This document shows, piece by piece, positions 1-9,664 of a DNA stretch of 58,132 bases (position 1 is its first letter; each line of letters begins with the position of its first letter). Position numbers and translations under genes: made by a program. The notes below the pieces were generated by a model, which saw only the letters and a program-made list of their open reading frames with translations, had not been told where the DNA came from and searched no databases. Source of the DNA: CALVUJ01 sp045119835 (GTDB lineage: Bacteria > Bacillota_I > Bacilli_A > RFN20 > DUOF01); NCBI GenBank assembly GCA_045119835.1, contig JBGVED010000017.1, positions 1 to 58,132 of the forward strand. The letters run 5' to 3'.

Positions 1-2588
1 TCTTGCCAATCACCATCATATTCTGCAAGTACTGTTCCATAATCATAAAAATGTATACCTTGTAAAATTTCTCTAGATCTTCTGTCATTTTCTAATATTA
101 CTTCTTTTAAATCATTTATTCCCATTCCAACATTAATTTGAGTTAAAGGATTATCCTTATATATTTTATTATATCTAATCGCGAATTCATTTATTGCTTG
201 TTTGAATTTTAAGTATATCATTTTTAAAATTTCTTCATCTTTAAAATTATTATTAACTTCGAAATTATTTAAGACTCCATATCCATAGCTCTTATTAACA
301 TATAAAGTACTTTTAGCTATTATCTTTCCTTTTTCATTTCTTATAATGATATTTTGACAATCGGGATGAATAATACTAGCACGCATTACGCCATATCCGG
401 CACCTTCTAAATGAGAGCAACAAGAGCAATATTTTCCTAGAACAAAATTTGCTGGATCCTCTTTAGATAAAAATTCATATGTGAATTTATTGTTTGCTAG
501 TTCGCTTAATTGAGATAAAGTATCATTAATGTCTTTTAAAATTTCTTTTTTACTATCAATTATCTTTTCCTCTAACAAATGATTGTTTACTTTTCCCTCA
601 CTTTTTAACTTATCATATTCTTGTTTAATAGAAACCGCCCAGTTAAATGACATTTGACTTCTAGTGTAAGCAGAAATAGTGTGTGCTATAGATTTTGTAC
701 TTTCATCAACTCCTGTAAAAACTGATTCTAGTAAATAGTTGTTGCACATATCAAGAGTAACTTTTCTATAATTTTGAGATCCCCTGTTACTTCTACCGAA
801 TTCTCTTATTTGTTCGAAATTATTGTAAACTCTAGCTATATATCCTTCTTGATTTTCTTCTAATTTTAATAATTCTTTAAAATTATTTTTATTCATAAAA
901 AACTCTGCCCATTCTTTACTATAGCCATTAAACTCAAGTTGGTTGAAAATTTCATAAATATCTTCTAATTCTAACTCTTTTTTATCTAACACATTATGTA
1001 AAAATTCACATGCTTTTTGTCTTTCTATTTGATTATCATTAAAAGCACCTAAAGTATATGCTAAAGTAAATAAATTAGCGTAAATCTCACTATTATAAGA
1101 AATTATAGCCTTCATTTCTTTGTAGTAATATGTTTTCTTTAGCATATCAAAAAATGTTTTGCTATTATCTAAACTTTTTTTTATTTCATCATAATTTTCT
1201 CTATTTACAATTTTTAATATATTTAAAAATAAATTATTTAAATTATCATTTGCAACATAATTTTTATTTTCATCTGCTATTAGAGAAAGAATTATTGACT
1301 TCCCTTTTTTACCTTGAATTTCTTCAAGATTTTTATACCAATCATCATAATTAATTTTCTCATAATTTACTAAATTATTCTGTGGTTTATCAAATCCTAA
1401 TATTTCATGGGTTTCTTTGTTTATATAAAAATAATTCAATAAATCTAAAACACCTATTAAACCAGGTTGACTTAATTGAGTGAAATTACCTATTCTAATC
1501 TTTTTTGTTTTGCATCCCTTAAATGCATCTTGTGATATTCTTGTGCAATTGTCTCCTAAATATATTTCTTCTCCTGGTGCTAAACCAAATGCCATATTAT
1601 TAATTATTTCCACTGAGTTAGGAATAATTATTTGTTTTAAATTTGTATTTTCAAATGAATAGGCTTTTATTTCTTTTAAATTATTGGGTAAATTTATCTC
1701 TTTTAAAGCTTTACAATTTGAAAAGGCTCCATTCATTATTTCTGTTAAAGTATTAGGAAAATTTATTTTTTCAAGTGAACAACAATTACTAAATGCAGCA
1801 CTTCCTATTTTTTTTAAATTGGATGGTAGTTGTACTGAAATTAAAGAAGTACACTCTTTAAATGTTTCTCCCTTCAATTCTTCTAGATTGCAAGGCAGCT
1901 TTACTTTTTTTAAATTACACATATTTGAAAAAGCATTTTCATCGATATTAGTTATTGAATCCGGTAAGTTGAATTTTTCTAGTGAATAACACTCTTTGAA
2001 TGCTCTATTCCCTATCTTTTTTAAATTGTTAGGAAATTCAATAACTTGTAAAGATTTGCATGCTTTAAAAGTTTCATCTTTTATTACTTCTAAATTTTTA
2101 GGTAATTTTACTTTTTTTAAATTGTACATATTTGAAAAAGCACTTTCACCAATATCTGTTATTGAATCTGGTAAAATTAATTCTTTTAAAGCTGTATATT
2201 GAAAAGCGTTTTTTTCTATTATTACTAAATTATAAGGAATATTTATTTCATCTAATAATAAACAATTTAAAAAAACTCCATCGTTTATCAATAATAAATT
2301 TTTAGGAAGTGTTACACTTTTTAAATTTTTACATTTACAAAAAGCTTTAGGCCCTATATAACTAACAGAATCTGGTATAGTTATTTTCTTTAAGTTTTCG
2401 CATGATTCAAAGGCTCTACCATTTATTATTTTTAAGGTGCTAGGGAATATTACTTCTTCAATAAAATTTTTCTCAAAAAAAGCTAACCCTCTTATACTCG
2501 TTATGTTTTCAGGGATTATAACTTTAGTTTCTGTATCATTTAAAATAACACTGGCTAGCATTTGTTTATCGCATATTTTAAATTCCAT
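1..2588 (-). CDS. BspA-like leucine-rich-repeat protein with C-terminal GNAT-like domain (3' end cut off)
   Basis: Open from an ATG at 2588 to the window edge, 862 codons without a stop; only about the last 15-20 residues are missing, judged from its two downstream paralogs. An AAGGAAGG site precedes the ATG. The N-terminal part has repeated LRR_5/BspA units (pattern 'LP.S...I...AF..C..L..I.IP'). The C-terminal half carries the paralogs' signature: GRSNRG, a CSCCSHLEGAG motif, then a strand-rich stretch ending in a NVGM..NDL motif. There is no signal peptide and no sorting signal, so it is probably cytoplasmic, unlike classical surface BspA. It is the last of three tandem genes read from 7815 to 1. 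The enzymatic nature of the tail is inference; the LRR assignment is firm. Confidence 0.8.
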   Translation of the reverse strand, partial: MEFKICDKQMLASVILNDTETKVIIPENITSIRGLAFFEKNFIEEVIFPSTLKIINGRAFESCENLKKITIPDSVSYIGPKAFCKCKNLKSVTLPKNLLLINDGVFLNCLLLDEINIPYNLVIIEKNAFQYTALKELILPDSITDIGESAFSNMYNLKKVKLPKNLEVIKDETFKACKSLQVIEFPNNLKKIGNRAFKECYSLEKFNLPDSITNIDENAFSNMCNLKKVKLPCNLEELKGETFKECTSLISVQLPSNLKKIGSAAFSNCCSLEKINFPNTLTEIMNGAFSNCKALKEINLPNNLKEIKAYSFENTNLKQIIIPNSVEIINNMAFGLAPGEEIYLGDNCTRISQDAFKGCKTKKIRIGNFTQLSQPGLIGVLDLLNYFYINKETHEILGFDKPQNNLVNYEKINYDDWYKNLEEIQGKKGKSIILSLIADENKNYVANDNLNNLFLNILKIVNRENYDEIKKSLDNSKTFFDMLKKTYYYKEMKAIISYNSEIYANLFTLAYTLGAFNDNQIERQKACEFLHNVLDKKELELEDIYEIFNQLEFNGYSKEWAEFFMNKNNFKELLKLEENQEGYIARVYNNFEQIREFGRSNRGSQNYRKVTLDMCNNYLLESVFTGVDESTKSIAHTISAYTRSQMSFNWAVSIKQEYDKLKSEGKVNNHLLEEKIIDSKKEILKDINDTLSQLSELANNKFTYEFLSKEDPANFVLGKYCSCCSHLEGAGYGVMRASIIHPDCQNIIIRNEKGKIIAKSTLYVNKSYGYGVLNNFEVNNNFKDEEILKMIYLKFKQAINEFAIRYNKIYKDNPLTQINVGMGINDLKEVILENDRRSREILQGIHFYDYGTVLAEYDGDWQ

Positions 2589-2650
2589 AAACTACCTTCC
2601 TTTTGCCATATAATTATAGCATTGCCATCATTATATTAAAAGAAAAATTT

Positions 2651-5284
2651 TTAGCGCTTATTTTCTTCATTTTTCCATATTACATATTGTTCTTTTTGCC
2701 AATCTCCTTTGTAATTTCCATAATTAGAGAAATTAATAGAATTTAATATATCTCCTTTTTCATCATTAGATCGTATTTGCTTTTCTAAATCATTTAAGTG
2801 CATTCCTACATTTATTTGAATTAACTCATTTGAAGGATTTTCTTTGTTATATGCTTGAGCTATTTTTCTAACTGCTTCTTTGTATTTTTCATAAATTTTT
2901 TGTTTAATTTCGTTACTTGTTATATTGTTATTAATTTCGACATTATTAAAAACGCCATATCTTTGTTTTCTATTTATATATAGAGTACTTTTAGCTATTA
3001 TTTTTCCTTCATTATCCTTTATTATTAAATTTTGACAATCAGGATGAAGAATGCTAGCTTGCATAATGCCACTTCCAACTCCTTCAAGATGCGCACAACA
3101 AGAACAAAATTTTCCTAAAACAAAATTTAGAGGATCGTATTTATTTAAAAATTCAGCAGTAAAATCATTGTTTGCCACTTCATTTAAATTACTTAAAACG
3201 TCATTTATATCATCTATTATGTGTTCTTTAATTTCACCTTGTTTTACTAAATCTAAGTACTCCTCCCTAATTTCAACAGCTTTTTCAAAAGATTCTTGAT
3301 TTCGAGTAAATTTAGATATGGTTTCAGCGATATCAATATTTTCTTCATCAACATCTTTAAAAACAACATTTGATAAATATTCTTCACACATTTTCAATGT
3401 AACTTTTCTATAATGTTGATCTCCTCTATTGCTTCTTCCATATTCTTTTATATCTTCAAAAGAATTATAGATTCTTGATATGTAACCAGTCTGTTGTCTT
3501 TCTAATTTTGTAAGTGATATGAAATTTTCTTTGTTCATTAAAAATAAAGGCCATTCTTCGTTAAAGTTTTTTAATTGCATAGATTCAAAGCTAGCGTGTA
3601 TGTCTTCCATTGTAATTAATTTCTTTTCTAAAATATTCATTATGAATTCACAAGCCCTTTGTCTGTATATTTTATTATCACTAAATGCACCTAGGGAATA
3701 AGACAATTTAAATAAATCAAATAGCATATCATTTATAATTCTTTCTTGAATTGATAACTTAGTTTCAATTTGTTTTAATAGCCTTTCAAATTCTTTTTTA
3801 TTTTTAATATTTTCTTTTATCTCTTTGTAATTATTTTTATTAATGGTTTCAGGTAAAGAAGCAAGCATATGTTCAAATCTACCCATTTCTTCATTTTCTT
3901 CTCCAAAAATAATTGATAGAATAGTACTTCTTTGCAAATCATAGTATCCTAAACTTTCTAAATACCATTTTTTTCTTAACTGCTTGTAACCTTCAAAATT
4001 ATCATCTATTTCTTTTGATAATATAATACTGCTATCTTTACTATTAAAAAATGCAATATTTAATCCTTTTACATATTTTATACCTAATTCAAATAATTGA
4101 GGGAAATCTCTAATTTCTATCTGTTTAATAGGGGTTCCATCAAATACCGCTAATCCTATTTTACTTACTGATTGTGGCAAAGTTATTTTTGTAAGTTTTT
4201 TGCAGTTTTCAAATGCCGCGTATTCTATTTTTTTTAATGAATCTGGTAAATTTATTTTAGATAAAATCAGACAATTTTGAAAAGCGTTTGGTCCTATTTT
4301 TTCTACATTAAATGGTATATTTATTTCTTCTAAATTAGTACAATATCTAAATGCACAACTTCCTATAGTCTTAACCGAGTTTGGCAATATAATTGTATTT
4401 AATTTTTTACAATTAAAAAATATATTTTCGCTTATTTCTTTGACTCCATAAGGTATTTCTATTTTTTCTAAATTTATGCAATTACTAAAAGCTTCTTTTT
4501 CAATTATTTTTATTTTTTTTGATAATTGAATATTTTGTAAGTTGTTACAGTGTACAAATGCTTTCTCTCCAATATTTGTAATTGTATTTGGCAAGATTAT
4601 GTTTTTTAAAGAAACACAATTTTTAAAAGCCTCTTTATCAATTGATTTTATGTTTTCAAAATCAATTGCTTCTAATTTAAGGCAACTTGAGAACATTGCT
4701 TCACTTATATTTTCTAAATTGGTAGATAGTTTAACTTCTTTTAATTCTTCACAAAATTCAAAAACACCTCTATCTAGAAAAACAACAGAATTAGGAATCT
4801 TTATTTTTTTTAATGATTTACAATTACTAAAAGAACTTCCACCTATCTTTTGTAGTGATTCTGGCAAAATAATATTTTTCAAATTGTAACAACCACAAAA
4901 AGCAAATTTTTCTATTTCTTCTATTGTAGATGGTAAATTAATTTCCTTTAGTTTTAAACAGCTAGAAAAGCAGTATTCTGGTATTTTTCTTAATTTAGCT
5001 TCTATCTTTACTTTTTCTAAATAATGACAACTTCCAAAAGCATTAATACCTATATGTTCAACTGAAGATGGAATGTTAATTTCTTTAATTTTTGATTTAT
5101 AAAAAGCTTTATTTTCAATTGTTTTAACTGAAGATGGAATGTTAACTTTATCTATGTTACCGCATAGCAAAAAAGCTCCTTCTCCAATTGAAGTCACGTT
5201 AGATGGTATATCTATTATTACTTCACTAATTGAAGATGGTCTAACCCTTATTAATTTTCCTGTTTCATCAATATCAAACTTCAT
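2651..5284 (-). CDS. BspA-like leucine-rich-repeat protein with C-terminal GNAT-like domain
   Basis: 877 residues, starting at an ATG behind AAGGAAGG. Residues ~1-400 are about sixteen LRR_5 (BspA) repeats. Residues ~500-870 form a conserved tail: QRACEF, a WPLFLMN segment, GRSNRG, FCSCCAHLEGVG, then IIAKSTLYINR, an alternating strand/helix stretch and NVGMHLNDL, ending near GDWQKEQYV. No signal peptide or anchor. Very similar to both neighbours, so the three arose by tandem duplication. The strand-helix order after the Cys pair (a 'GKIIAKS' strand, a hydrophobic strand, a long helix, then a short strand) resembles a GNAT acetyltransferase core; this is inference from pattern, not from a search. 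Confidence 0.8.
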   Translation of the reverse strand: MKFDIDETGKLIRVRPSSISEVIIDIPSNVTSIGEGAFLLCGNIDKVNIPSSVKTIENKAFYKSKIKEINIPSSVEHIGINAFGSCHYLEKVKIEAKLRKIPEYCFSSCLKLKEINLPSTIEEIEKFAFCGCYNLKNIILPESLQKIGGSSFSNCKSLKKIKIPNSVVFLDRGVFEFCEELKEVKLSTNLENISEAMFSSCLKLEAIDFENIKSIDKEAFKNCVSLKNIILPNTITNIGEKAFVHCNNLQNIQLSKKIKIIEKEAFSNCINLEKIEIPYGVKEISENIFFNCKKLNTIILPNSVKTIGSCAFRYCTNLEEINIPFNVEKIGPNAFQNCLILSKINLPDSLKKIEYAAFENCKKLTKITLPQSVSKIGLAVFDGTPIKQIEIRDFPQLFELGIKYVKGLNIAFFNSKDSSIILSKEIDDNFEGYKQLRKKWYLESLGYYDLQRSTILSIIFGEENEEMGRFEHMLASLPETINKNNYKEIKENIKNKKEFERLLKQIETKLSIQERIINDMLFDLFKLSYSLGAFSDNKIYRQRACEFIMNILEKKLITMEDIHASFESMQLKNFNEEWPLFLMNKENFISLTKLERQQTGYISRIYNSFEDIKEYGRSNRGDQHYRKVTLKMCEEYLSNVVFKDVDEENIDIAETISKFTRNQESFEKAVEIREEYLDLVKQGEIKEHIIDDINDVLSNLNEVANNDFTAEFLNKYDPLNFVLGKFCSCCAHLEGVGSGIMQASILHPDCQNLIIKDNEGKIIAKSTLYINRKQRYGVFNNVEINNNITSNEIKQKIYEKYKEAVRKIAQAYNKENPSNELIQINVGMHLNDLEKQIRSNDEKGDILNSINFSNYGNYKGDWQKEQYVIWKNEENKR

Positions 5285-5322
5285 ATACTACCTTCCTTTT
5301 TATTATTTTTAAATTATGTTTC

Positions 5323-7815
5323 CTAACGTTTCTTGTCTGATTTACTTTTACTATAAATTACATATTGTTCTTCTTGCCAATCACCATTGTAAGCCTGTCC
5401 TCTTTTACCATATTTATAAAAAGAAATTCCTTTTAAGATATCTTTGGATTTGTCATGATTTGTCTTTATAAAACTATCTAAATCATTTAAATTCATTCCT
5501 ACATTTATTTGCTTTATTGGTACAGCAGTATTCTTTTGATTATATTTTTTTGCAAATGCCTCTATAGCTTCAATATATTTTGTATATATCATTTCTTTTT
5601 GACTTTGTTTTATTTTAGCATTTACTTCTACATTATTGCATACTCCATACCCCTGTTGTCTATTAATATAAAGTGTACTTTTTGCTACTATTTGGCCACT
5701 TTTATCCCTAATAATTATATTTTGACAATCTGGGTGAAGAATACTAGCCTTCATAATGCTATAACCTGCTCCTTCTAAATGAGAACAACACGAGCAATAT
5801 TTTCCTAAAACAAAATTATTGGGATCGTATTTAGATAAATATTCGTATGTAAAATTATTATTACATACTTCATTTAAACTATTTAAAGAATCATGGCTAT
5901 TTTCTATTATTTCTTTTCTAACTTCTTTTAGTTCTTCTCCTAGTATATGATTATTTATTTTATCAGCTTCTTTTAATTTCAAATATTCTTCTCTTATAGA
6001 TGATGCATCATCAAAAGATTCTTGGTTTCTAGTATATTTTCTTATCGTGTTTGCGATATCTTCATTATTTATGTTTACATTAGCAAACGATGCTTTTTCA
6101 AAATATTCTTTTGCCATATTTATAGTAATTTTTCTATACCTTTGCTCTCCGCGATTACTTCTTCCAAATTCTTTTATATTTTCGAAATCGTTATGAATCC
6201 TAGAGATAATACCATGCCAATCATAATCTTTTTCCATATTAAGCAATTGTTTAAAATTATCTTTGTTCATTAAAAATTGGGCCCACTCATCATTATAAGG
6301 TTTAAACTTTATAGATTCAAAGTCTCGATGAATGTAATGATATCTCAAGTATTTTTTATCTATTGCATTATGCAAAAACTCACATGCTCTTTGTCTTTGA
6401 ATTTTATTTGAAGAAAAAGCCCCTAATGAATTTGCTAGTTTAAAAAAATCATAATCATATATAGCTCTAATCCTACCAGTTCCCAGCTTACTTCTAGCTA
6501 CTTCTAATTTTTTTAACAGGTTAATAAACTCTTTACTGTTGTCAATAATTTCTATTATTTGTCTATAGTTATTAATATCTATATCTTGTATTAATAATGG
6601 GAGTAAAGATTTTACTTCTTCACTTAAATTACTGCTTAGTTTATTAAATAAAGCATCTATAAAAACTGCTTCTAAAATGCCACACTCAAATTTTTCGCAT
6701 GTAGTAACAATATCTATTTTTCGATATCCTTTTAAATTTTTCTTCTCTTCTACACTTTCAATAAATTCCATTGTTTCATCATTATAATAATAATATTTGA
6801 AAAAAGACTCCTTTATTGTTTCTTTTATTTGAAAAATATTTCCTAATTTTATTTCTTTTAAATTTGGACAATTGCTAATTGAATTTTGATGTATTTCTTT
6901 TAATGAAGGAGGAATAGTAATTTTCTGTAAATTTTTGCATCCATGAAAAGCTAATTCATCTATTTTTTCTACATACGGTGGTATGTCAAGTTGCTTTAAG
7001 TTTGTACAAAGAGTAAATGCATTTGTCCCTATATATTTAAGAGATTTTGGCAGTTTTATGTTTTCTAAGCTATTACATTGCATAAAAGTACGATCTGCAA
7101 TTTGTTCAATAGTTTCTGGCATTATTACTCTTTTTAATTTATAGCAATTACCAAATGTATTACTTTTTAATTCTTTTAATGAAGAAGGTAATATTACTTC
7201 TGTTAGTTTGTCGCAGTTAAAGAATGCCTTTTCACCAAGTTCTGTAACTGTATTAGGTATTTTAATTTTTCTTAATCCACTATCAGAAAAAGCGCCACTC
7301 TCAATTTTCTTTAAAGAAAGTGGTAGTTTTATGCTTTTTAAATTTTTGCATTTAGAAAAAGCGATTTTTTTTATCGTTGTAATGTTATCATTTAATTGTA
7401 TATTGTCTAAATTTTCACATTCTAAAAACAATCCTTTAGATATTTCTTTTATTAAAATAGGTATCTTTATTTTTTTTATGTTTTCACATCTTGAGAAAGC
7501 GTAATCTTCTATATTTTCAATATCTTTTGGTAATATTATTTTTTCAAGACTTTTACACCCATCAAAAGTTGAAACTTCAAGTGTTTTTAACGCAGAAGGC
7601 AGTTCAATAGATTTCAAAGAAACCAGATTACAAAAAGCACTGCTTTTAATTACTTCTAATGATTGTGGTAGAACAATTTCTTTTACATACTTAACTTTAT
7701 TAAAAGATTTTGTTTCAATAACTTTAACGCCATTTGGAACTATTATCTTTTCTATATAATCACTGTCATTTTCTATATTTTTCAATGCACTTTTTTGATC
7801 TATTTCAAATTTCAT
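5323..7815 (-). CDS. BspA-like leucine-rich-repeat protein with C-terminal GNAT-like domain
   Basis: 830 residues, first gene of the tandem trio, with a good GAGGAGGGAG ribosome binding site before the ATG. LRR_5 repeats fill residues ~20-340; the rest matches the paralogs: QRQRACEFLHN, GRSNRG, CSCCSHLEGAG, IVAKSTLYINR, INVGMNLNDL and a final GDWQEEQYV. It lacks a signal peptide, membrane segment and LPXTG-type tail. The 38-nt gap to the next gene suggests co-transcription. The LRR regions differ more than the C-terminal domains, as expected if the repeats choose a partner and the tail performs a common activity. Function unknown. Confidence 0.8.
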   Translation of the reverse strand: MKFEIDQKSALKNIENDSDYIEKIIVPNGVKVIETKSFNKVKYVKEIVLPQSLEVIKSSAFCNLVSLKSIELPSALKTLEVSTFDGCKSLEKIILPKDIENIEDYAFSRCENIKKIKIPILIKEISKGLFLECENLDNIQLNDNITTIKKIAFSKCKNLKSIKLPLSLKKIESGAFSDSGLRKIKIPNTVTELGEKAFFNCDKLTEVILPSSLKELKSNTFGNCYKLKRVIMPETIEQIADRTFMQCNSLENIKLPKSLKYIGTNAFTLCTNLKQLDIPPYVEKIDELAFHGCKNLQKITIPPSLKEIHQNSISNCPNLKEIKLGNIFQIKETIKESFFKYYYYNDETMEFIESVEEKKNLKGYRKIDIVTTCEKFECGILEAVFIDALFNKLSSNLSEEVKSLLPLLIQDIDINNYRQIIEIIDNSKEFINLLKKLEVARSKLGTGRIRAIYDYDFFKLANSLGAFSSNKIQRQRACEFLHNAIDKKYLRYHYIHRDFESIKFKPYNDEWAQFLMNKDNFKQLLNMEKDYDWHGIISRIHNDFENIKEFGRSNRGEQRYRKITINMAKEYFEKASFANVNINNEDIANTIRKYTRNQESFDDASSIREEYLKLKEADKINNHILGEELKEVRKEIIENSHDSLNSLNEVCNNNFTYEYLSKYDPNNFVLGKYCSCCSHLEGAGYSIMKASILHPDCQNIIIRDKSGQIVAKSTLYINRQQGYGVCNNVEVNAKIKQSQKEMIYTKYIEAIEAFAKKYNQKNTAVPIKQINVGMNLNDLDSFIKTNHDKSKDILKGISFYKYGKRGQAYNGDWQEEQYVIYSKSKSDKKR

Positions 7816-7879
7816 AAACTCCCTCCTCTCTAAATATCATTGTAGCATTAAAAAATATTTGTTTAAAGAAGAAAATTTT

Positions 7880-7911
7880 AAAAAAGCCCTATATTTTAAT
7901 ATAGGACTTTA
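7880..7911 (-). terminator. Intrinsic terminator of the gatCAB-aspS operon
   Basis: On the minus strand, just after the aspS stop codon, AAGTCCTATATT pairs with AATATAGGGCTT across a short loop and is followed by a run of six T. It ends the gatC-gatA-gatB-aspS transcript before the LRR gene cluster. Confidence 0.85.
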
Positions 7912-7914
7912 ATG

Positions 7915-9660
7915 TTATCTAATTTTTATATGTACTTCTCTTAATTGTTTTTCGCTTACCTCTCCAGGAGCTCCCATCATTACATCTTGAGCATTGCTAT
8001 TTAGAGGGAAGGCTATAACTTCTCTAATGTTTGCTTCATCTTTAAGTAACATAATCATTCTATCTACTCCAGGAGCCATTCCTGCATGAGGAGGAGCACC
8101 ATATTTAAATGCTGTATATAAAGATTGGAATTTAGTTTTTAAATCTTCCTTAGTATAACCAGCTATTTCAAATGCTTTTTTCATTATTTCAATATCATGG
8201 TTTCTAACAGCACCACTTGATAATTCAACACCATTACAAACTATATCGTATTGATAAGCAAGAATATCTTGAGGTAATTTATTTAATAAACTATCCATTC
8301 CTCCTTGTGGCATACTAAATGGATTATGAGTAAATACACAGTGTTCTACTTCATCATCATATTCAAACATTGGGAAATCTACGATGAAACAGAATTCAAA
8401 TTTATTTTTATCTATTAATTCTAGTTTTTCTCCTAAATGAGTTCTTATTTGACCTGCAAATGTGTTGTAACGAATCTTATCGGCAATAAAGAATAAAACA
8501 TCATTTGCTTTTAAATCAGCTTTTTTTATCAATGCTGCTCTATCTTCATCGCTCAAGAATTTATCGATAGGTCCTTTAAATGATCCATCACTCATTAATG
8601 TAACATAACCAATTCCTGGCATACCGATGCTACTTGCAAAATCAACTACTTCGTTAAACCAAGAGTTTGGCTTGTTTCCAATACCCTCTACTTTGATTCC
8701 TCTTACAGTTACGTCTCTAAAAGGCTTAAAAGATGTATCTTTGAATTCTTCTGTTAAATCTATAATAAGAAGTGGGTTTCTTAAATCTGGTTTATCAGTA
8801 CCATATTTTAACATAGCTTCTTTAAATGGAATTTTAACAAAAGGTGCTTTAGATACTTCCTTAGTAGAGAATTTAGTAAATGTTTCATAAAGCACTTCTT
8901 CTGCTACTTCAAAGACATCTTCTTGTTCTGCAAAAGACATTTCAAAGTCTAATTGATAGAATTCTCCAGGACTTCTATCCGCTCTAGCATCTTCATCTCT
9001 AAAGCAAGGGGCAATTTGGAAATATCTATCAAAGCCACTTACCATCAATAATTGTTTGAAAATTTGAGGAGCTTGTGGTAAAGCATAGAATTTACCGTGA
9101 TATTTTCTTGAAGGAACAATATAATCTCTTGCTCCTTCTGGAGAAGATACTGTTAAAATTGGAGTTTGAATTTCTGTAAATCCAAGTGAAGTCATTTTTT
9201 CTCTTAAGAAAGATATAACTTGTGATCTAAATAAAATGTTGTTATGAACTTTTTCATTTCTTAAATCTAAATAACGATGCTTTAATCTTACCTCTTCATT
9301 TACTTCTTTTGATGTCATTACATCAAATGGTAAAACATTTTTACAATTTCCTAAAACTTTTAAAGAATCTACTACTAATTCAATATTTCCTGTTTTCAAA
9401 CGAGGATTTATATCTTCTTGACTTCTTTCTCTTATTGTACCTGTCATTGTAATAGAACATTCTTTATTTAAATGGTTAAACATGCTATCATCGTTGCTTA
9501 CTGTTTGAATTGTTCCGCTTTCATCACGAATATCAACAAATATTACTCCACCATGGTCTCTTATATTTTCAACCCATCCAGCAATTTTAACTGTTTTGCC
9601 AGCATCTTCTTTAGTTAATTTACCGCAATAACTATCACGGTATTTATTTGCTTTTCTCAT
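7915..9660 (-). CDS. aspS: Aspartyl-tRNA synthetase, probably non-discriminating (AspRS)
   Basis: 581 residues, normal for bacterial-type AspRS. The N-terminal OB-fold anticodon-binding domain (~1-105) is followed by the class II core with motif 2 (FRDEDARADRSPGEFYQLDF) and motif 3 (GVDRMIML), with the bacterial GAD insertion between them. The OB-fold carries His36 in RDHGG; the equivalent residue is His in non-discriminating AspRS such as that of Pseudomonas and Leu in discriminating forms. Such an enzyme charges both tRNA-Asp and tRNA-Asn with Asp. It lies 4 nt after gatB in the same operon as GatCAB, which amidates Asp-tRNA-Asn, supporting that reading. Tandem arrangement under the T-box at ~13 kb. 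Non-discrimination is inferred. Confidence 0.95.
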   Translation of the reverse strand: MRKANKYRDSYCGKLTKEDAGKTVKIAGWVENIRDHGGVIFVDIRDESGTIQTVSNDDSMFNHLNKECSITMTGTIRERSQEDINPRLKTGNIELVVDSLKVLGNCKNVLPFDVMTSKEVNEEVRLKHRYLDLRNEKVHNNILFRSQVISFLREKMTSLGFTEIQTPILTVSSPEGARDYIVPSRKYHGKFYALPQAPQIFKQLLMVSGFDRYFQIAPCFRDEDARADRSPGEFYQLDFEMSFAEQEDVFEVAEEVLYETFTKFSTKEVSKAPFVKIPFKEAMLKYGTDKPDLRNPLLIIDLTEEFKDTSFKPFRDVTVRGIKVEGIGNKPNSWFNEVVDFASSIGMPGIGYVTLMSDGSFKGPIDKFLSDEDRAALIKKADLKANDVLFFIADKIRYNTFAGQIRTHLGEKLELIDKNKFEFCFIVDFPMFEYDDEVEHCVFTHNPFSMPQGGMDSLLNKLPQDILAYQYDIVCNGVELSSGAVRNHDIEIMKKAFEIAGYTKEDLKTKFQSLYTAFKYGAPPHAGMAPGVDRMIMLLKDEANIREVIAFPLNSNAQDVMMGAPGEVSEKQLREVHIKIR

Positions 9661-9664
9661 TTTA

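Noticed and set aside
1130..5778. Plus-strand ORFs of 60-115 codons across the LRR genes and similar ones elsewhere (e.g. in aspS, tyrS, gatA)
   Set aside because: They are antisense shadows of strongly supported minus-strand genes; the repetitive LRR sequence makes such frames common.
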